Program-made: the position numbers and the translations under genes
Source of the DNA: Saccharothrix australiensis
Lineage (GTDB): Bacteria; Actinomycetota; Actinomycetes; Mycobacteriales; Pseudonocardiaceae
Direction of reading: 5' to 3'
Length of the DNA: 64,000 bases
NCBI RefSeq assembly: GCF_003634935.1
Contig: NZ_RBXO01000001.1
Span: 1,389,501 to 1,453,500, forward strand
Part shown: positions 8,707 through 16,442 of the stretch, in pieces
How positions within the stretch are numbered: position 1 is the stretch's first letter
How the letters are laid out: the number at the start of each line of letters is the position of its first letter
Notes under the pieces: model-generated
What the model saw: only the letters and a program-made list of their open reading frames with translations
Told to the model about the DNA's origin: nothing
Database searches by the model: none

Positions 8707-10083
8707 TCACTCCACGCGTGGGTGCACTCGGCAGTTGGTGTGGAGGTAGCGGGCGGGGCCGTTGGTGAAGTCGTGGATCGCCACCGTTCGGGTGTCCTCC
8801 AGCGCATCCGTCGGCGGCATCAGGAAGTGGGTCTCGCTCACCGGTAGCAGTTGGTACCTGACGCGGTTCGGTCTCCGGAGGAACTCCGCCTGCACCGGGT
8901 CGAGGACCAGCGTCAGGTGCAGCTGCCCGCCTTCCGCCGACACCTCGTGGCGTGCGCCGGGGCGCTCGTACACGCCCTCGTACCTGGACAGGTCGAGGTC
9001 CAGGGTCGGGTCCGGCGCGGGGAGGTCCGGGATGGTGACCGCGCCGAGGTCGGACAGGATCTCGTTGAACACCTCGCGGTAGAAGGCTTCGCGCGGGCCG
9101 CCGTTGGTCAGCATCGTGATGGCGGTGTTCGAGTCGGGCAGCAGTCGCAGCCGGGCGTTCTGGCCGATCGTGCTGCCGTCGGTCGCGTAGACCGTCTTGC
9201 CGTGCCAGTCGCACACCATGAGGCCGAGTGCCCATTCCGGCCCGAACAGGTAGGGGTCGGGCACGGGCACCCGCGAGCGCTTCATCTCGCGGACGCTGTC
9301 GGCCGACACGATGCGGTTCCCGTTCGGCGCCACGCCCTCGTGCAGCAGGACGTGCGCCATCGCGAGCACCTCCCGGACGGTGGAGGTGATGTTGCCGCCG
9401 GGGCCGAAGGCGCGTGGCAGGTGGTCCACCGGTGTGACGATCGGGCCCTCCTCCGGGGACCTGAGCAGGTGCCCGGTCGCGGCGCGCGTTCCGTCCACCT
9501 GGTCGTGCCGGGTGTTCGTGCTCGTCAGGCCCATGCGGTCGAAGAGGCGGTCCCGCATGACGTCGTCCCAGCGCTTGCCGTCGCGCACCTCCAGGATGCG
9601 CCCGAGGATCGCGTACCCCAGCGCCGCGCTGTAGCCGTGGGTGCGGCCCGGCGGGAAGACTTGGGGCGCGTCGGCGATGTTCTCCACCATGCGCTCGTAG
9701 ACGTCGTCGCCTTCGCCCGGATCGCCGTAGTCCTCTTCGACGCCGTTGGTGTGGTGCAGCAGGTGGCGCGGGGTGATTTCGGCCGTCGCGCCGGCATCCG
9801 CGACCGTGAATTCGGGCAGGTGGGCCCGCACGGGCTCGTCCAGGTCCGCTTTCCCTTCCTCGACGAGTTGCAGGAAGGCCAGCGCGGTCCAGGTCTTCGT
9901 CATGGACCCGCACTGGTAAACGGTGTCCGTGGTCGTGGGTGCGCCCGTTTCCACGTTCCGGACGCCGATCGCGAACTCGGTGATTTCCCCGTCGTGGAGC
10001 ACGCCGATCGCGGCGCTGGGTATGTCGTATTCCGCCAGGAGCGCGGTGACCCCGGCTCGGAGCCGCTCCGCGTCGATCGTCAT
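8707..10083 (-). CDS. Serine hydrolase, class C beta-lactamase/DD-peptidase family
   Basis: A 458-residue protein from ATG 10083 (MTIDAERLRAGVTALLAEYD). The catalytic SxxK motif is CGSMTKTW at about residue 70. The second motif is YSA in HGYSAALGY (YxN in many relatives). The third (KTG/HxG position) appears as TDGSTIGQ. An extra C-terminal domain of about 120 residues, from the proline-rich DLPAPDPTLDLDLSRYEGVY on, resembles the lipocalin-like tail (DUF3471 type) of esterase-like members. No signal peptide is evident, which favours a cytoplasmic esterase, amidase or peptidase over a secreted beta-lactamase. The start overlaps the stop of the upstream small gene by 4 bases, so the two form an operon. 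Confidence 0.85.
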   Translation of the reverse strand: MTIDAERLRAGVTALLAEYDIPSAAIGVLHDGEITEFAIGVRNVETGAPTTTDTVYQCGSMTKTWTALAFLQLVEEGKADLDEPVRAHLPEFTVADAGATAEITPRHLLHHTNGVEEDYGDPGEGDDVYERMVENIADAPQVFPPGRTHGYSAALGYAILGRILEVRDGKRWDDVMRDRLFDRMGLTSTNTRHDQVDGTRAATGHLLRSPEEGPIVTPVDHLPRAFGPGGNITSTVREVLAMAHVLLHEGVAPNGNRIVSADSVREMKRSRVPVPDPYLFGPEWALGLMVCDWHGKTVYATDGSTIGQNARLRLLPDSNTAITMLTNGGPREAFYREVFNEILSDLGAVTIPDLPAPDPTLDLDLSRYEGVYERPGARHEVSAEGGQLHLTLVLDPVQAEFLRRPNRVRYQLLPVSETHFLMPPTDALEDTRTVAIHDFTNGPARYLHTNCRVHPRVE

Positions 10084-10337
10084 CGCGGCAGGCCGATCGC
10101 GTTCGCGGCGTCCGCCTCGAAGAACTCCGTGGTGGCGTGGGCGCCCGCCTGCGCCTCGAAGAAGTCCCGCACGACGTCGAGCGAGTCGTGCGCGATGATG
10201 TTGACCGCCTTGCCCCCGTCCGTGCTCGCGACCGCCACCTTCCACTCGGCCCCGTCGGGGAGCTTGGCGTACGCCTTCTTCAAAGAGCCCCAGAACTCGT
10301 CGGCGTCCGAGACCGTCGACACGGCCATCACGTGCAT
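10080..10337 (-). CDS. Small unrecognised protein, possible alpha/beta-barrel fold
   Basis: An 85-residue protein starting MHVMAVSTVSDADEFWGSLK, with GAGAGGG a short distance upstream. Pattern is strand-helix-strand-strand-helix (AEWKVAVASTDGGKAVNIIA, then DSLDVVRDFFEAQAG), suggestive of a ferredoxin-like or dimeric alpha/beta-barrel domain such as those of antibiotic monooxygenase-type small proteins. No catalytic residues are evident. The frame is open further upstream, but the ribosome site and the promoter 30 bases upstream decide this start. Its stop overlaps the hydrolase start by 4 bases. Confidence 0.65.
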   Translation of the reverse strand: MHVMAVSTVSDADEFWGSLKKAYAKLPDGAEWKVAVASTDGGKAVNIIAHDSLDVVRDFFEAQAGAHATTEFFEADAANAIGLPR

Positions 10338-10368
10338 TTGTTCCGCCCTCTCTTTCCGGATAAGGCAG

Positions 10369-10397
10369 AAGTTACGTCGCGCACCGAGTCCCGTCAA
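10369..10397 (-). promoter_or_regulatory. Vegetative-type promoter of the 85-aa protein/hydrolase operon
   Basis: On the minus strand TTGACG (10392-10397) and TAACTT (10369-10374) are separated by exactly 17 bases and lie about 30 bases before the ATG at 10337. This is a good match to the primary-sigma-factor consensus. Functionality is inferred. Confidence 0.65.
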
Positions 10398-10522
10398 CGT
10401 GGTGGGGGCCGAAAAGGCGGATTTCCGGCCAATCGTTGCAACCGGAATGCGAATAAATGCAACCGGCCCCGCGGAGGGCGTGCGAAGTACTGTTGGCGTG
10501 CGCAAAACGAGGAGGTGCGTCG

Positions 10523-11443
10523 GTGCCGGGAGGCAGGCTGACCCATGACGACCGCAGGCGGATCGCGGCATGGCTGGCCGACGGGCTCGGGTACGCCGAG
10601 ATCGGCCGCCGGCTCGGCCGGCCGACGTCCACGATCAGCCGCGAGGTGACCCGCAACGGCACCGCCGGGGACTACGTGCCCGACCGCGCCCAGCGGGCCG
10701 CCGGCGAGCGCGCCCGCCGACGCAGGCCCCGCCCGACCCCGCCGGCGGTCGAGGAGCGGCCGGCCGAGGCGGCACGGGGGTTCGTGGAGGAGCTGGCGAC
10801 CCTGCTGGCCGCGACCGGGTTGCCCCGGACCACCGCCAGGGTGTTCGTCCGCCTGCTCACCGCGGACGCCGGCGGCCTGACGGCGGCGGACCTGGTGCGC
10901 CTGCTGGGGGTCAGCCCGGCGTCGGTGTCGATGTCCACCGGCCACCTGGAGGGCATGGGGCTGGTGGCGCGCCGACCGGACCCCGGTGGCCGCCGGGCGC
11001 GGTACGTCGTCGACGACGACGCCTGGGCGCGGGCGTGGCGGGCCGACACCGGCACGCACGACGAACTCGCGGCGGCAGCGCGGCGGGGCGTCGAGGTCCT
11101 GGGCGCCGACACCACCGCCGGCGCCCGGCTCGACCGGATGGGTCGGTTCTTCGCCCGGCTCAGCGAGCAGATGAGCGGCAGCGCCGTCGCCGAGACCGTC
11201 GTGCACGACGCGTTGACCGTGCTGGCGGCCCTCGTGCACGCCGGCCGTCCGCTCACCCCCGGCGCGCTGGCCGCCGCGCTCGGCTGGTCCGGGGACCGCG
11301 TCCTCGCCGCCCTGGAGGCGATCCGGCGTCGGCCGGTCATCGCGGACCCCTTCGCGGTGCGGGCCACCGAGGCCGGGGCGTACACCTTCACCACCAGGCC
11401 GGACCGCCTGAGCCCCGAGCAGCGCGCGGCCATCGGGGAGTGA
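10523..11443 (+). CDS. MarR/GbsR-type regulator with N-terminal IS30-like HTH
   Basis: A 306-residue DNA-binding protein. GTG 10523 has GGAGG 7 bases upstream. The first 45 residues form an IS30-transposase-type helix-turn-helix (DRRRIAAWLADGLGYAEIG, then RPTSTISREVTRNG). After a basic Arg/Pro linker comes a winged-helix domain with LTAADLVRLLGVSPASVSMS and a basic wing (RPDPGGRRARYV). The C-terminal 120 residues add another helical unit that includes LTPGALAAALGWSGDRVLAA, possibly a third HTH. This two-HTH fusion is a recurrent actinobacterial regulator type. The target is unknown. The gene is divergent from the 85-aa protein, and a TACTGT box at 10489-10494 could be its -10. Confidence 0.8.
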   Translation: MPGGRLTHDDRRRIAAWLADGLGYAEIGRRLGRPTSTISREVTRNGTAGDYVPDRAQRAAGERARRRRPRPTPPAVEERPAEAARGFVEELATLLAATGLPRTTARVFVRLLTADAGGLTAADLVRLLGVSPASVSMSTGHLEGMGLVARRPDPGGRRARYVVDDDAWARAWRADTGTHDELAAAARRGVEVLGADTTAGARLDRMGRFFARLSEQMSGSAVAETVVHDALTVLAALVHAGRPLTPGALAAALGWSGDRVLAALEAIRRRPVIADPFAVRATEAGAYTFTTRPDRLSPEQRAAIGE

Positions 11444-11521
11444 GCCGCCCGACGTCGCCGAGCCCCACGAGCGGTTCGGGATGCCCATGGCCGGCCCGTG
11501 CGGCGTGCTGTCGCCGTCGCC

Positions 11522-12118
11522 TCAGGTCCACAGGTCGGCGGTGCGGCGCCGGAGGGCCGCGAGCGCCGACCGCGGGGTGTGCCTGCCGAGCAGCACCTGG
11601 ACGGTCAGGCCGTCGGTCAGGGTGATGAGCGCGTCGGCTTCGCTCTCGGCGTCGACCTCGGGTCTGATCTGCCCGCCCTCCTGGCCCGCCCGGAGCAGGG
11701 CGACGAGCAGCTCGGCCAGCCCGGCGTAGTGGCCGCGCTGCACGGCGGCGAGGGCGGGGTCGACGGCGGCCTGCGCGGTGAAGGCGATCCACACGCGCGC
11801 GTCGGACAGGTCCTCGTCGTCGACGGCCAGCATGGCGACCAGGGTCTGCTCCAGCATCGTCGCGACCGATCCCGGTTCCGGCGCGCCGGCGATCCGCTCC
11901 CTGGCGCGCTCGGTGACCCTGCGGTTCACGTGTTCCTGCGCGAAGACCAGCATCTCCTCCTTGGTGCGGAAGCACCGCTGCACGGCGCCCATCGACACCC
12001 CCGCCTGCGCCGCGACCTCGCGCAGGGTCGCGCCTTCCAGCCCGCGCCGGTCGATCAGCTCGCGGACCGCCTGCGCGATGTGTCGGCGGCGGCTGTCGTG
12101 GTCCACCTGTCTCGGCAT
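11522..12118 (-). CDS. TetR-family repressor (BetI-like)
   Basis: A 198-residue protein with a TetR HTH in the first 60 residues (GATLREVAAQAGVSMGAVQ, then RCFRTKEEML) and an all-helical ligand domain. Start is ATG 12118. There is no clear Shine-Dalgarno; instead a TAAGGT box lies 7 bases upstream, as in leaderless transcripts. A perfect palindrome abuts that box, so autorepression is likely. It is divergent from the membrane protein/hydrolase pair, which are the obvious regulated targets. The ligand is unknown. Confidence 0.85.
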   Translation of the reverse strand: MPRQVDHDSRRRHIAQAVRELIDRRGLEGATLREVAAQAGVSMGAVQRCFRTKEEMLVFAQEHVNRRVTERARERIAGAPEPGSVATMLEQTLVAMLAVDDEDLSDARVWIAFTAQAAVDPALAAVQRGHYAGLAELLVALLRAGQEGGQIRPEVDAESEADALITLTDGLTVQVLLGRHTPRSALAALRRRTADLWT

Positions 12119-12125
12119 GGGGCAC

Positions 12126-12182
12126 ACCTTACCGATGCGACCGCATCGGATTCGTGCTAGCGTTCCGATGCAGTCGCATCAG
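12126..12182. promoter_or_regulatory. Twin TetR operators in divergent promoter
   Basis: CCGATGCGACCGCATCGG (12132-12149) is a perfect 8+8 palindrome with a 2-base spacer. A second, imperfect copy CCGATGCAGTCGCATCAG sits at 12165-12182. Centres are 33 bp apart, about three helical turns, as expected for two repressor dimers on one DNA face. The first touches the TAAGGT -10 box of the tetR gene (12126-12131). The second lies just before the GAAGGAGG ribosome site of the membrane-protein gene. Confidence 0.75.
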
Positions 12183-12198
12183 AACGAAGGAGGCGCAC

Positions 12199-12423
12199 AT
12201 GGCGGAACGGCGTGGCGGAACGGCGATCTTCTGGGTGGGGGTGGTGCTGTTCGTCCAGGGCTTCGGGTCGGCGATCACCGAAGCCCTGTGGCGCACCAGC
12301 TTCGGTGTCTCGGCCCTGCTCCGCTCGGCGGGTGTGCCCGCGTGGTCGGATTTCGCGGTCGGCGCGCTCGGGGCCGCGCTGCTGGTCGGGGTGCTGGTCC
12401 GGCGCGGGGCCGCTCGTGGTTGA
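12199..12423 (+). CDS. Small membrane protein (two predicted TM helices)
   Basis: 74 residues from ATG 12199, with a strong GAAGGAGG 5 bases upstream. Two hydrophobic segments, AIFWVGVVLFVQGFGSAI and FAVGALGAALLVGVLV, are separated by a loop (LWRTSFGVSALLRSAGVPAW), and the protein ends in a basic tail. No family recognised. It overlaps the downstream exported hydrolase by 8 bases and is presumably de-repressed together with it by the TetR protein. Confidence 0.7.
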   Translation: MAERRGGTAIFWVGVVLFVQGFGSAITEALWRTSFGVSALLRSAGVPAWSDFAVGALGAALLVGVLVRRGAARG

Positions 12424-13342
12424 GCTGTCCCGCCGCGGCTTCCTGAGCACGGCCCTGGTCGGCGCGGGCGCGGCCGGGGCACGGGAGCCGGGTGGCCGCC
12501 GTGCGCCGACCTTCGTGCTCGTGCATGGCGCCAACGGCAACGCGGGCTCCTTCGCACCGCTGGTGGCGGGGCTGGCGACGGCGGGCCACCGCGCGCTGGC
12601 CGTCGACCTGCCGGGGCACGGGCCGGCGGGCCACTTCCCGCCCTCCTACCAGGCGCCGCAGGACCTGGCGGCCCTGGCCGCCGCGCCGTCGCCGCTGGCC
12701 GGCCTCCGCCTCGCCGACAACGTCGACCACGTCACGCGCGTCGTCCGCCGCGTCGCCGAGCACGGGCCGGTCGTCCTGGTGGGGCACAGCATGGGCGGCG
12801 CGACGATCACCCGGGTCGGCAACCGGGTACCGCACCTCATCGAGCGGTTGGTGTACTTCACGGCGTTCTGCTGCGTGCGGCTCCGCAGCGTCCTGGAGTG
12901 CTTCACGGCCACCCCGGAGGGGCCGACCTCGCTGCTGACCGCGATCCCCGGCATGACGGACCCCGCCCGGACGGGGGTGGCCCGGACCAACTGGCGCAGC
13001 GCGGACCGCGGGTTCATCGCCGCCGCGAAGGCCGCGCTCGCCGACGACTGGGACGACGCGGCCTTCCTGACCGCCCTCAACGGCATGGAGCCCGACGAGG
13101 CGTGGGCGGTGACCACCGACGACGCCCGCGGCGAGCCCGCGACCTGGGGCCGGATCCCGCGCACCTACGTCCGCTGCACGCGCGACCGGGCGATCCCCCC
13201 GGGGTTGCAGGACCGGATGATCGCCGAGGCGGACCGGGCGACCCCGCGCAACCGGTTCGACGTCCGCACGCTGCACGCGCCGCACCTCGGTCCGCAGGAC
13301 CCCCGGTCCCTGGTCCGACTGCTCGCGGGCCTCGTGGGCTGA
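12416..13342 (+). CDS. Alpha/beta hydrolase with Tat signal
   Basis: 308 residues. The N-terminus carries a twin-arginine signal (SRRGFLSTALVGAGAAGA), so the enzyme is probably exported folded. The alpha/beta-hydrolase core shows the oxyanion HGANG loop (about residue 40), the nucleophile elbow GHSMGG (about 125), a late acid in RCTRDRAI and a C-terminal His in LHAPHLG. This is the layout of the pimeloyl-ester/salicylate-esterase-like group. Substrate not determinable. The GTG at 12416 overlaps the preceding gene by 8 bases. Expression is probably controlled by the divergent TetR regulator. Confidence 0.8.
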   Translation: MVELSRRGFLSTALVGAGAAGAREPGGRRAPTFVLVHGANGNAGSFAPLVAGLATAGHRALAVDLPGHGPAGHFPPSYQAPQDLAALAAAPSPLAGLRLADNVDHVTRVVRRVAEHGPVVLVGHSMGGATITRVGNRVPHLIERLVYFTAFCCVRLRSVLECFTATPEGPTSLLTAIPGMTDPARTGVARTNWRSADRGFIAAAKAALADDWDDAAFLTALNGMEPDEAWAVTTDDARGEPATWGRIPRTYVRCTRDRAIPPGLQDRMIAEADRATPRNRFDVRTLHAPHLGPQDPRSLVRLLAGLVG

Positions 13343-13416
13343 ACCGGGGTCGTCGTGGGCTGGACCGGGGGTCGCCGTCGGGGGACGGGCGCGGACCGGC
13401 CCGGTGCACCGGGGGT

Positions 13417-14385
13417 TCACCCGGTCAGGATCACCTTGCCGGCACGGCCCGCCCGCCGCACGTGGTCCAGCGCCTCCCGGACGTCGGCCAGGTCGTAGGC
13501 GGCGGCGACGCGCGGCGCGAACGCGGGCACCCCGAGCAGCGCGACCGCACGCTCGACCAGCTCGGCGCGTACGGCCGCCGGCTGCCGCGCCAGGTGGCGG
13601 GGCAGCCAGAACCCGCGGACGGCGACCTCGTCGAACACCAGGCGGTGCGGCGTGACGTGGACGGGACCGCCGTCGAGCATCCCGAGCACGACCGCCTGCC
13701 CGCCGTCCCGGAGGCAGCGCAGGGCGGCGCTGCCCACCTCGCCGCCCACCGCGTCGAGCACGGCGTGGACGCCCGCGCCGCCGGTCGCCGCCCGGACCCG
13801 CTCCACGAGGTCGGCCGCGGCGGAGTCGACCACCACGTCCGCGCCCGCCAGGGTGAGGCGGTCGGCGTGCCGCCCGTCCCGGACGACGCAGGCGCACCGG
13901 ACGCCGTCGCGGCGCGCCAGGTGCAGCACCATCCGCGACAGCGCGGCGCCGGCCGCCGTGATGAGCAGCCAGTCCCCGCCGCGCAGCGCCAGCTCGCGCA
14001 CCAGCAGCAGCGCGGTGAGGGGGTTGACGGTGAGCTGGCACGCCACGGCGTCGGGCAGCCGGTCGGGCACCGGGACGACGTCGGCGGCCGGCACCGCGAC
14101 GTACTCCTGCCACGTCCCGGCCGCGGCCACGGCCACGCGCTGCCCGACCGGGTGCTCGGCGGAGTCGCTCGCCGCGACGACGCCCGCGCCCTCGAACCCC
14201 GGCACGGCGGGCAGGGTGGGCCGCCGCCCGTAGCGGCCCTCGATGAACAGCTCGTCGGACGGGTTGACCGGACGGGCCCGCAGCCGCACCAGCACCTCGC
14301 CGGGACCGGGGCGCGGCCGGGGCCGCTCGGCGGGCGTGGCGACGTCCGCGGGGCGGCCGTGCCGGGTGATCACGACGCAGCGCAC
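13417..14385 (-). CDS. MDR-superfamily NAD(P)H-dependent reductase of the biosynthetic operon
   Basis: 322 residues, GTG start. The GroES-like N-terminal domain has RPVNPSDELFIEGRYG and PAVPGFEGAGVVA. The Rossmann half has LLITAAGAALSRMVLHLA in place of the usual GGVG loop, then a typical GVHAVLDAVGGE. No structural-zinc cysteine cluster is seen. The NPSD and NPLTA motifs are those of the quinone-oxidoreductase/trans-2-enoyl reductase (MECR-like) branch. It starts 4 bases after the HisF-like gene stop, so it is probably the last gene of the NRPS operon and may reduce a carbon-carbon double bond in the product. That role is inferred. Confidence 0.75.
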   Translation of the reverse strand: MRCVVITRHGRPADVATPAERPRPRPGPGEVLVRLRARPVNPSDELFIEGRYGRRPTLPAVPGFEGAGVVAASDSAEHPVGQRVAVAAAGTWQEYVAVPAADVVPVPDRLPDAVACQLTVNPLTALLLVRELALRGGDWLLITAAGAALSRMVLHLARRDGVRCACVVRDGRHADRLTLAGADVVVDSAAADLVERVRAATGGAGVHAVLDAVGGEVGSAALRCLRDGGQAVVLGMLDGGPVHVTPHRLVFDEVAVRGFWLPRHLARQPAAVRAELVERAVALLGVPAFAPRVAAAYDLADVREALDHVRRAGRAGKVILTG

Positions 14386-14389
14386 GGCG

Positions 14390-15163
14390 TCACCGCCCGC
14401 CGGGCAGCGGGGTGTCGCGGATGTCGCGCAGCGGGACCCGCCCCGAGTGCAGCATCCGGTTGGCGAGCACGAACGACGCGCCGCCCACCGTGAGGCCCGC
14501 GCGCAGGTCGTCGATGGTGCGGCTGCCGCCGGAGGCGATCACGGGCAGCCCGGTGGCGTCGACCAGGGCGCGGGTGAGGGCGTGGTCGAACCCGCGGCCG
14601 GTGCCCTCGCGGTCGGCGCAGTTGGCGATCACCGCCCCGCAGCCCAGCTCGGCCAGCGTGCGCCCGAACGCGACGACGTCGATCCCGGTGTCCTCGGTCC
14701 CGCCGTCGACGAAAGCCGTCCACCCCTCCCGCCCGCCGCCCCGGTACCGGGCGTTGGCCGTGCCCACCACCCGGTCCGCGCCGAACCGGTCCGCGGCGGC
14801 CGCGACGGCGCCGGGGTCGGTGATCACGCCCGTGCTGACCGCCACCGCGCCCGCGCCCGCGTCGAGCAGGGCGCCGCAGGACCCGACGCTCGGCAGCCGG
14901 CCGTGGTGCAGCGAGACCAGCAGCCGCACCAGGGAACCGGCGGCGGCCGTGATCCGCACCGCGTCGTCGAGCCGGTCCCACGTGTCCATCACGTCGAGCA
15001 GGACCTGCCGCACGCCCGCGTCGGCGTAGCGCTCGACCAGCTCCACGGGGTCGCGCGGGTCGCGCACGACGGCGATGCCCGTGGCGTCGGTGGAGCGCCC
15101 GTCCACCACGTCGACGCACGGGACCAGCACGTCGATGAGGCTGGGTGGGTCGGTGGCGGGCAT
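14390..15163 (-). CDS. Divergent HisF-like TIM-barrel protein
   Basis: 257 residues, ATG preceded by GGGAGGACACC. The whole chain aligns by eye with HisF, the cyclase subunit of imidazole glycerol phosphate synthase. PCVDVVDGR carries the equivalent of HisF Asp11 (D18 here). DPVELVERYADAG, NCADREGTGRGFD and PVIASGGSRTIDD match conserved HisF segments. Two changes stand out: the residue at HisF Asp130 appears to be Asn137 (VVGTANAR), and the glycine-rich phosphate loop GGGIRS is replaced by SLHHGRLPS. Those losses, plus its place in an NRPS operon without other his genes, argue for a recruited function rather than histidine synthesis. The reaction is unknown; a cyclisation or ring formation would suit its ancestry. 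Confidence 0.75.
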   Translation of the reverse strand: MPATDPPSLIDVLVPCVDVVDGRSTDATGIAVVRDPRDPVELVERYADAGVRQVLLDVMDTWDRLDDAVRITAAAGSLVRLLVSLHHGRLPSVGSCGALLDAGAGAVAVSTGVITDPGAVAAAADRFGADRVVGTANARYRGGGREGWTAFVDGGTEDTGIDVVAFGRTLAELGCGAVIANCADREGTGRGFDHALTRALVDATGLPVIASGGSRTIDDLRAGLTVGGASFVLANRMLHSGRVPLRDIRDTPLPGGR

Positions 15164-15180
15164 GGTGTCCTCCCGGTGGT

Positions 15181-16422
15181 TCACGGTGTGGGCAGGTGCC
15201 GCAGCCGGGAGCTGCCGGGCGCGAGCCGCCGCGCCACCGCGGCGGCCGACGCGATGGCGCTCTCCTGGTCTCCCGACCCGGTGGTGTGGTGGCCGGCGAA
15301 GTGCAGGTTCTCCCGGCCCTGCAACCGGTCGAGCGCACGCCGGGCCCCGATCACGTCGGTGGTGACGGGCAGGGCGTCGAACGCGCTCGTGGCCACGACC
15401 CGGCGGGGTGGCGCGGAGCGGTGGGTGAGCTGGCTCTTGAACACGTCGACGCCGTGCGACGGCCCGTACCAGGTGGTGATCTCGGCCCGGCCGTCGTGGA
15501 CCAGGACGTTCGTGGTCGACCACGACGAGCGGTCCGCCGGCAGGTACGCGGGGTCGAGGTGCAGGGCGTAGCGCAGCGGCCGGTAGGCGAACCGGCGCAG
15601 CACGCGCCACCCGCCGTCCGGCCCGGTCATCGACGCGGGCAGCAGCCGCAGCGCCACCGGCGGCGGCACGGCCAGCACGAGGTGGTCCACCGCGTCGCGC
15701 CGGCCGGCCGCGTCGGACAGCACGTACCCGTCGCCGGTCCGCTCGACGCGCTCGACCGGGCACCCCGTCCGCACCTCGGCCGCCGCCAACCGCCCGGCCA
15801 GCGCCCAGGCGAGGCCCTCCATGCCGCCGCGCAGCAGGCGCACCTCCGCCACCGGGTCGGCCGCGACACCGAGGACGTAGGTCAGGGCGACCCTGGCCGA
15901 CAGCGCCGGCACGTCCGCGAGGGGGCACCCGAACAGCGCGGCGGGCAGCGCGCACAGCACGTCCCGCGCGTCCGGTGGCGGTGACAGCCCGTCCAGCAGC
16001 GACCCGAACGGCACGTCCCAGTCCCACCGCGACGGTTCGCCCGCGTCGTCCAGGAACGACCGCACCGCCGCCCACGCGGGACCGCGGTCGAGGTCGGCGG
16101 GCCGTCCGGGGTGGGGGCCGACCAACAGCGGGGTGGGTCGCCCGGCCACCGAGAACGTGTGGGACGACGGGACGTCGAGCCGGTGCCGCTCGTCGACGCC
16201 GAGCGCGGCCAGCAGGGCGGTGTGCGGTGAGGAGTCGTCCGCGGCGATCTCCTGGGCGCCCAGGTCGAACACGGCCGGCGCCCCGCCGGCGAACCCCGCC
16301 GCGGAACGCGCGTTCCCGCCGACGCGGCGGCGTGACTCGACCACGACCACGTCGCACGCCTCCTCGACCAGCCACGCCGTGACCAGTCCCGCCACACCCG
16401 CGCCCACGATGCCCACGCGCAC
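15181..16422 (-). CDS. FAD-dependent amine-oxidase-type oxidoreductase
   Basis: 413 residues from a GTG with GGGAGGGG upstream. The N-terminal dinucleotide fold VGIVGAGVAGLVTAWL is followed by an acidic strand end (VVVVESRRRVGGNAR), diagnostic of the flavin amine oxidase/protoporphyrinogen-oxidase/phytoene-desaturase superfamily. The C-terminal FAD motif region is ENLHFAGHHTTGSGDQESA. The middle region has a hydrophobic substrate-domain pattern. It probably oxidises a carbon-nitrogen or carbon-carbon bond of the NRPS-derived intermediate. It lies 17 bases upstream of the HisF-like gene and 20 bases downstream of the heme-oxygenase-like gene, in one operon. Confidence 0.8.
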   Translation of the reverse strand: MRVGIVGAGVAGLVTAWLVEEACDVVVVESRRRVGGNARSAAGFAGGAPAVFDLGAQEIAADDSSPHTALLAALGVDERHRLDVPSSHTFSVAGRPTPLLVGPHPGRPADLDRGPAWAAVRSFLDDAGEPSRWDWDVPFGSLLDGLSPPPDARDVLCALPAALFGCPLADVPALSARVALTYVLGVAADPVAEVRLLRGGMEGLAWALAGRLAAAEVRTGCPVERVERTGDGYVLSDAAGRRDAVDHLVLAVPPPVALRLLPASMTGPDGGWRVLRRFAYRPLRYALHLDPAYLPADRSSWSTTNVLVHDGRAEITTWYGPSHGVDVFKSQLTHRSAPPRRVVATSAFDALPVTTDVIGARRALDRLQGRENLHFAGHHTTGSGDQESAIASAAAVARRLAPGSSRLRHLPTP

Positions 16423-16442
16423 GGCCGTCCCCTCCCGCTCGG

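Noticed and set aside
7019-9913. A 964-codon minus-strand frame
   Set aside because: Antisense and out-of-frame shadow of the toxin cassette and the serine hydrolase; the composition is not protein-like.
14390-15163. Housekeeping hisF or hisA
   Set aside because: Loss of the phosphate loop and an apparent Asp130 change, plus an NRPS operon context without other his genes, argue against it.
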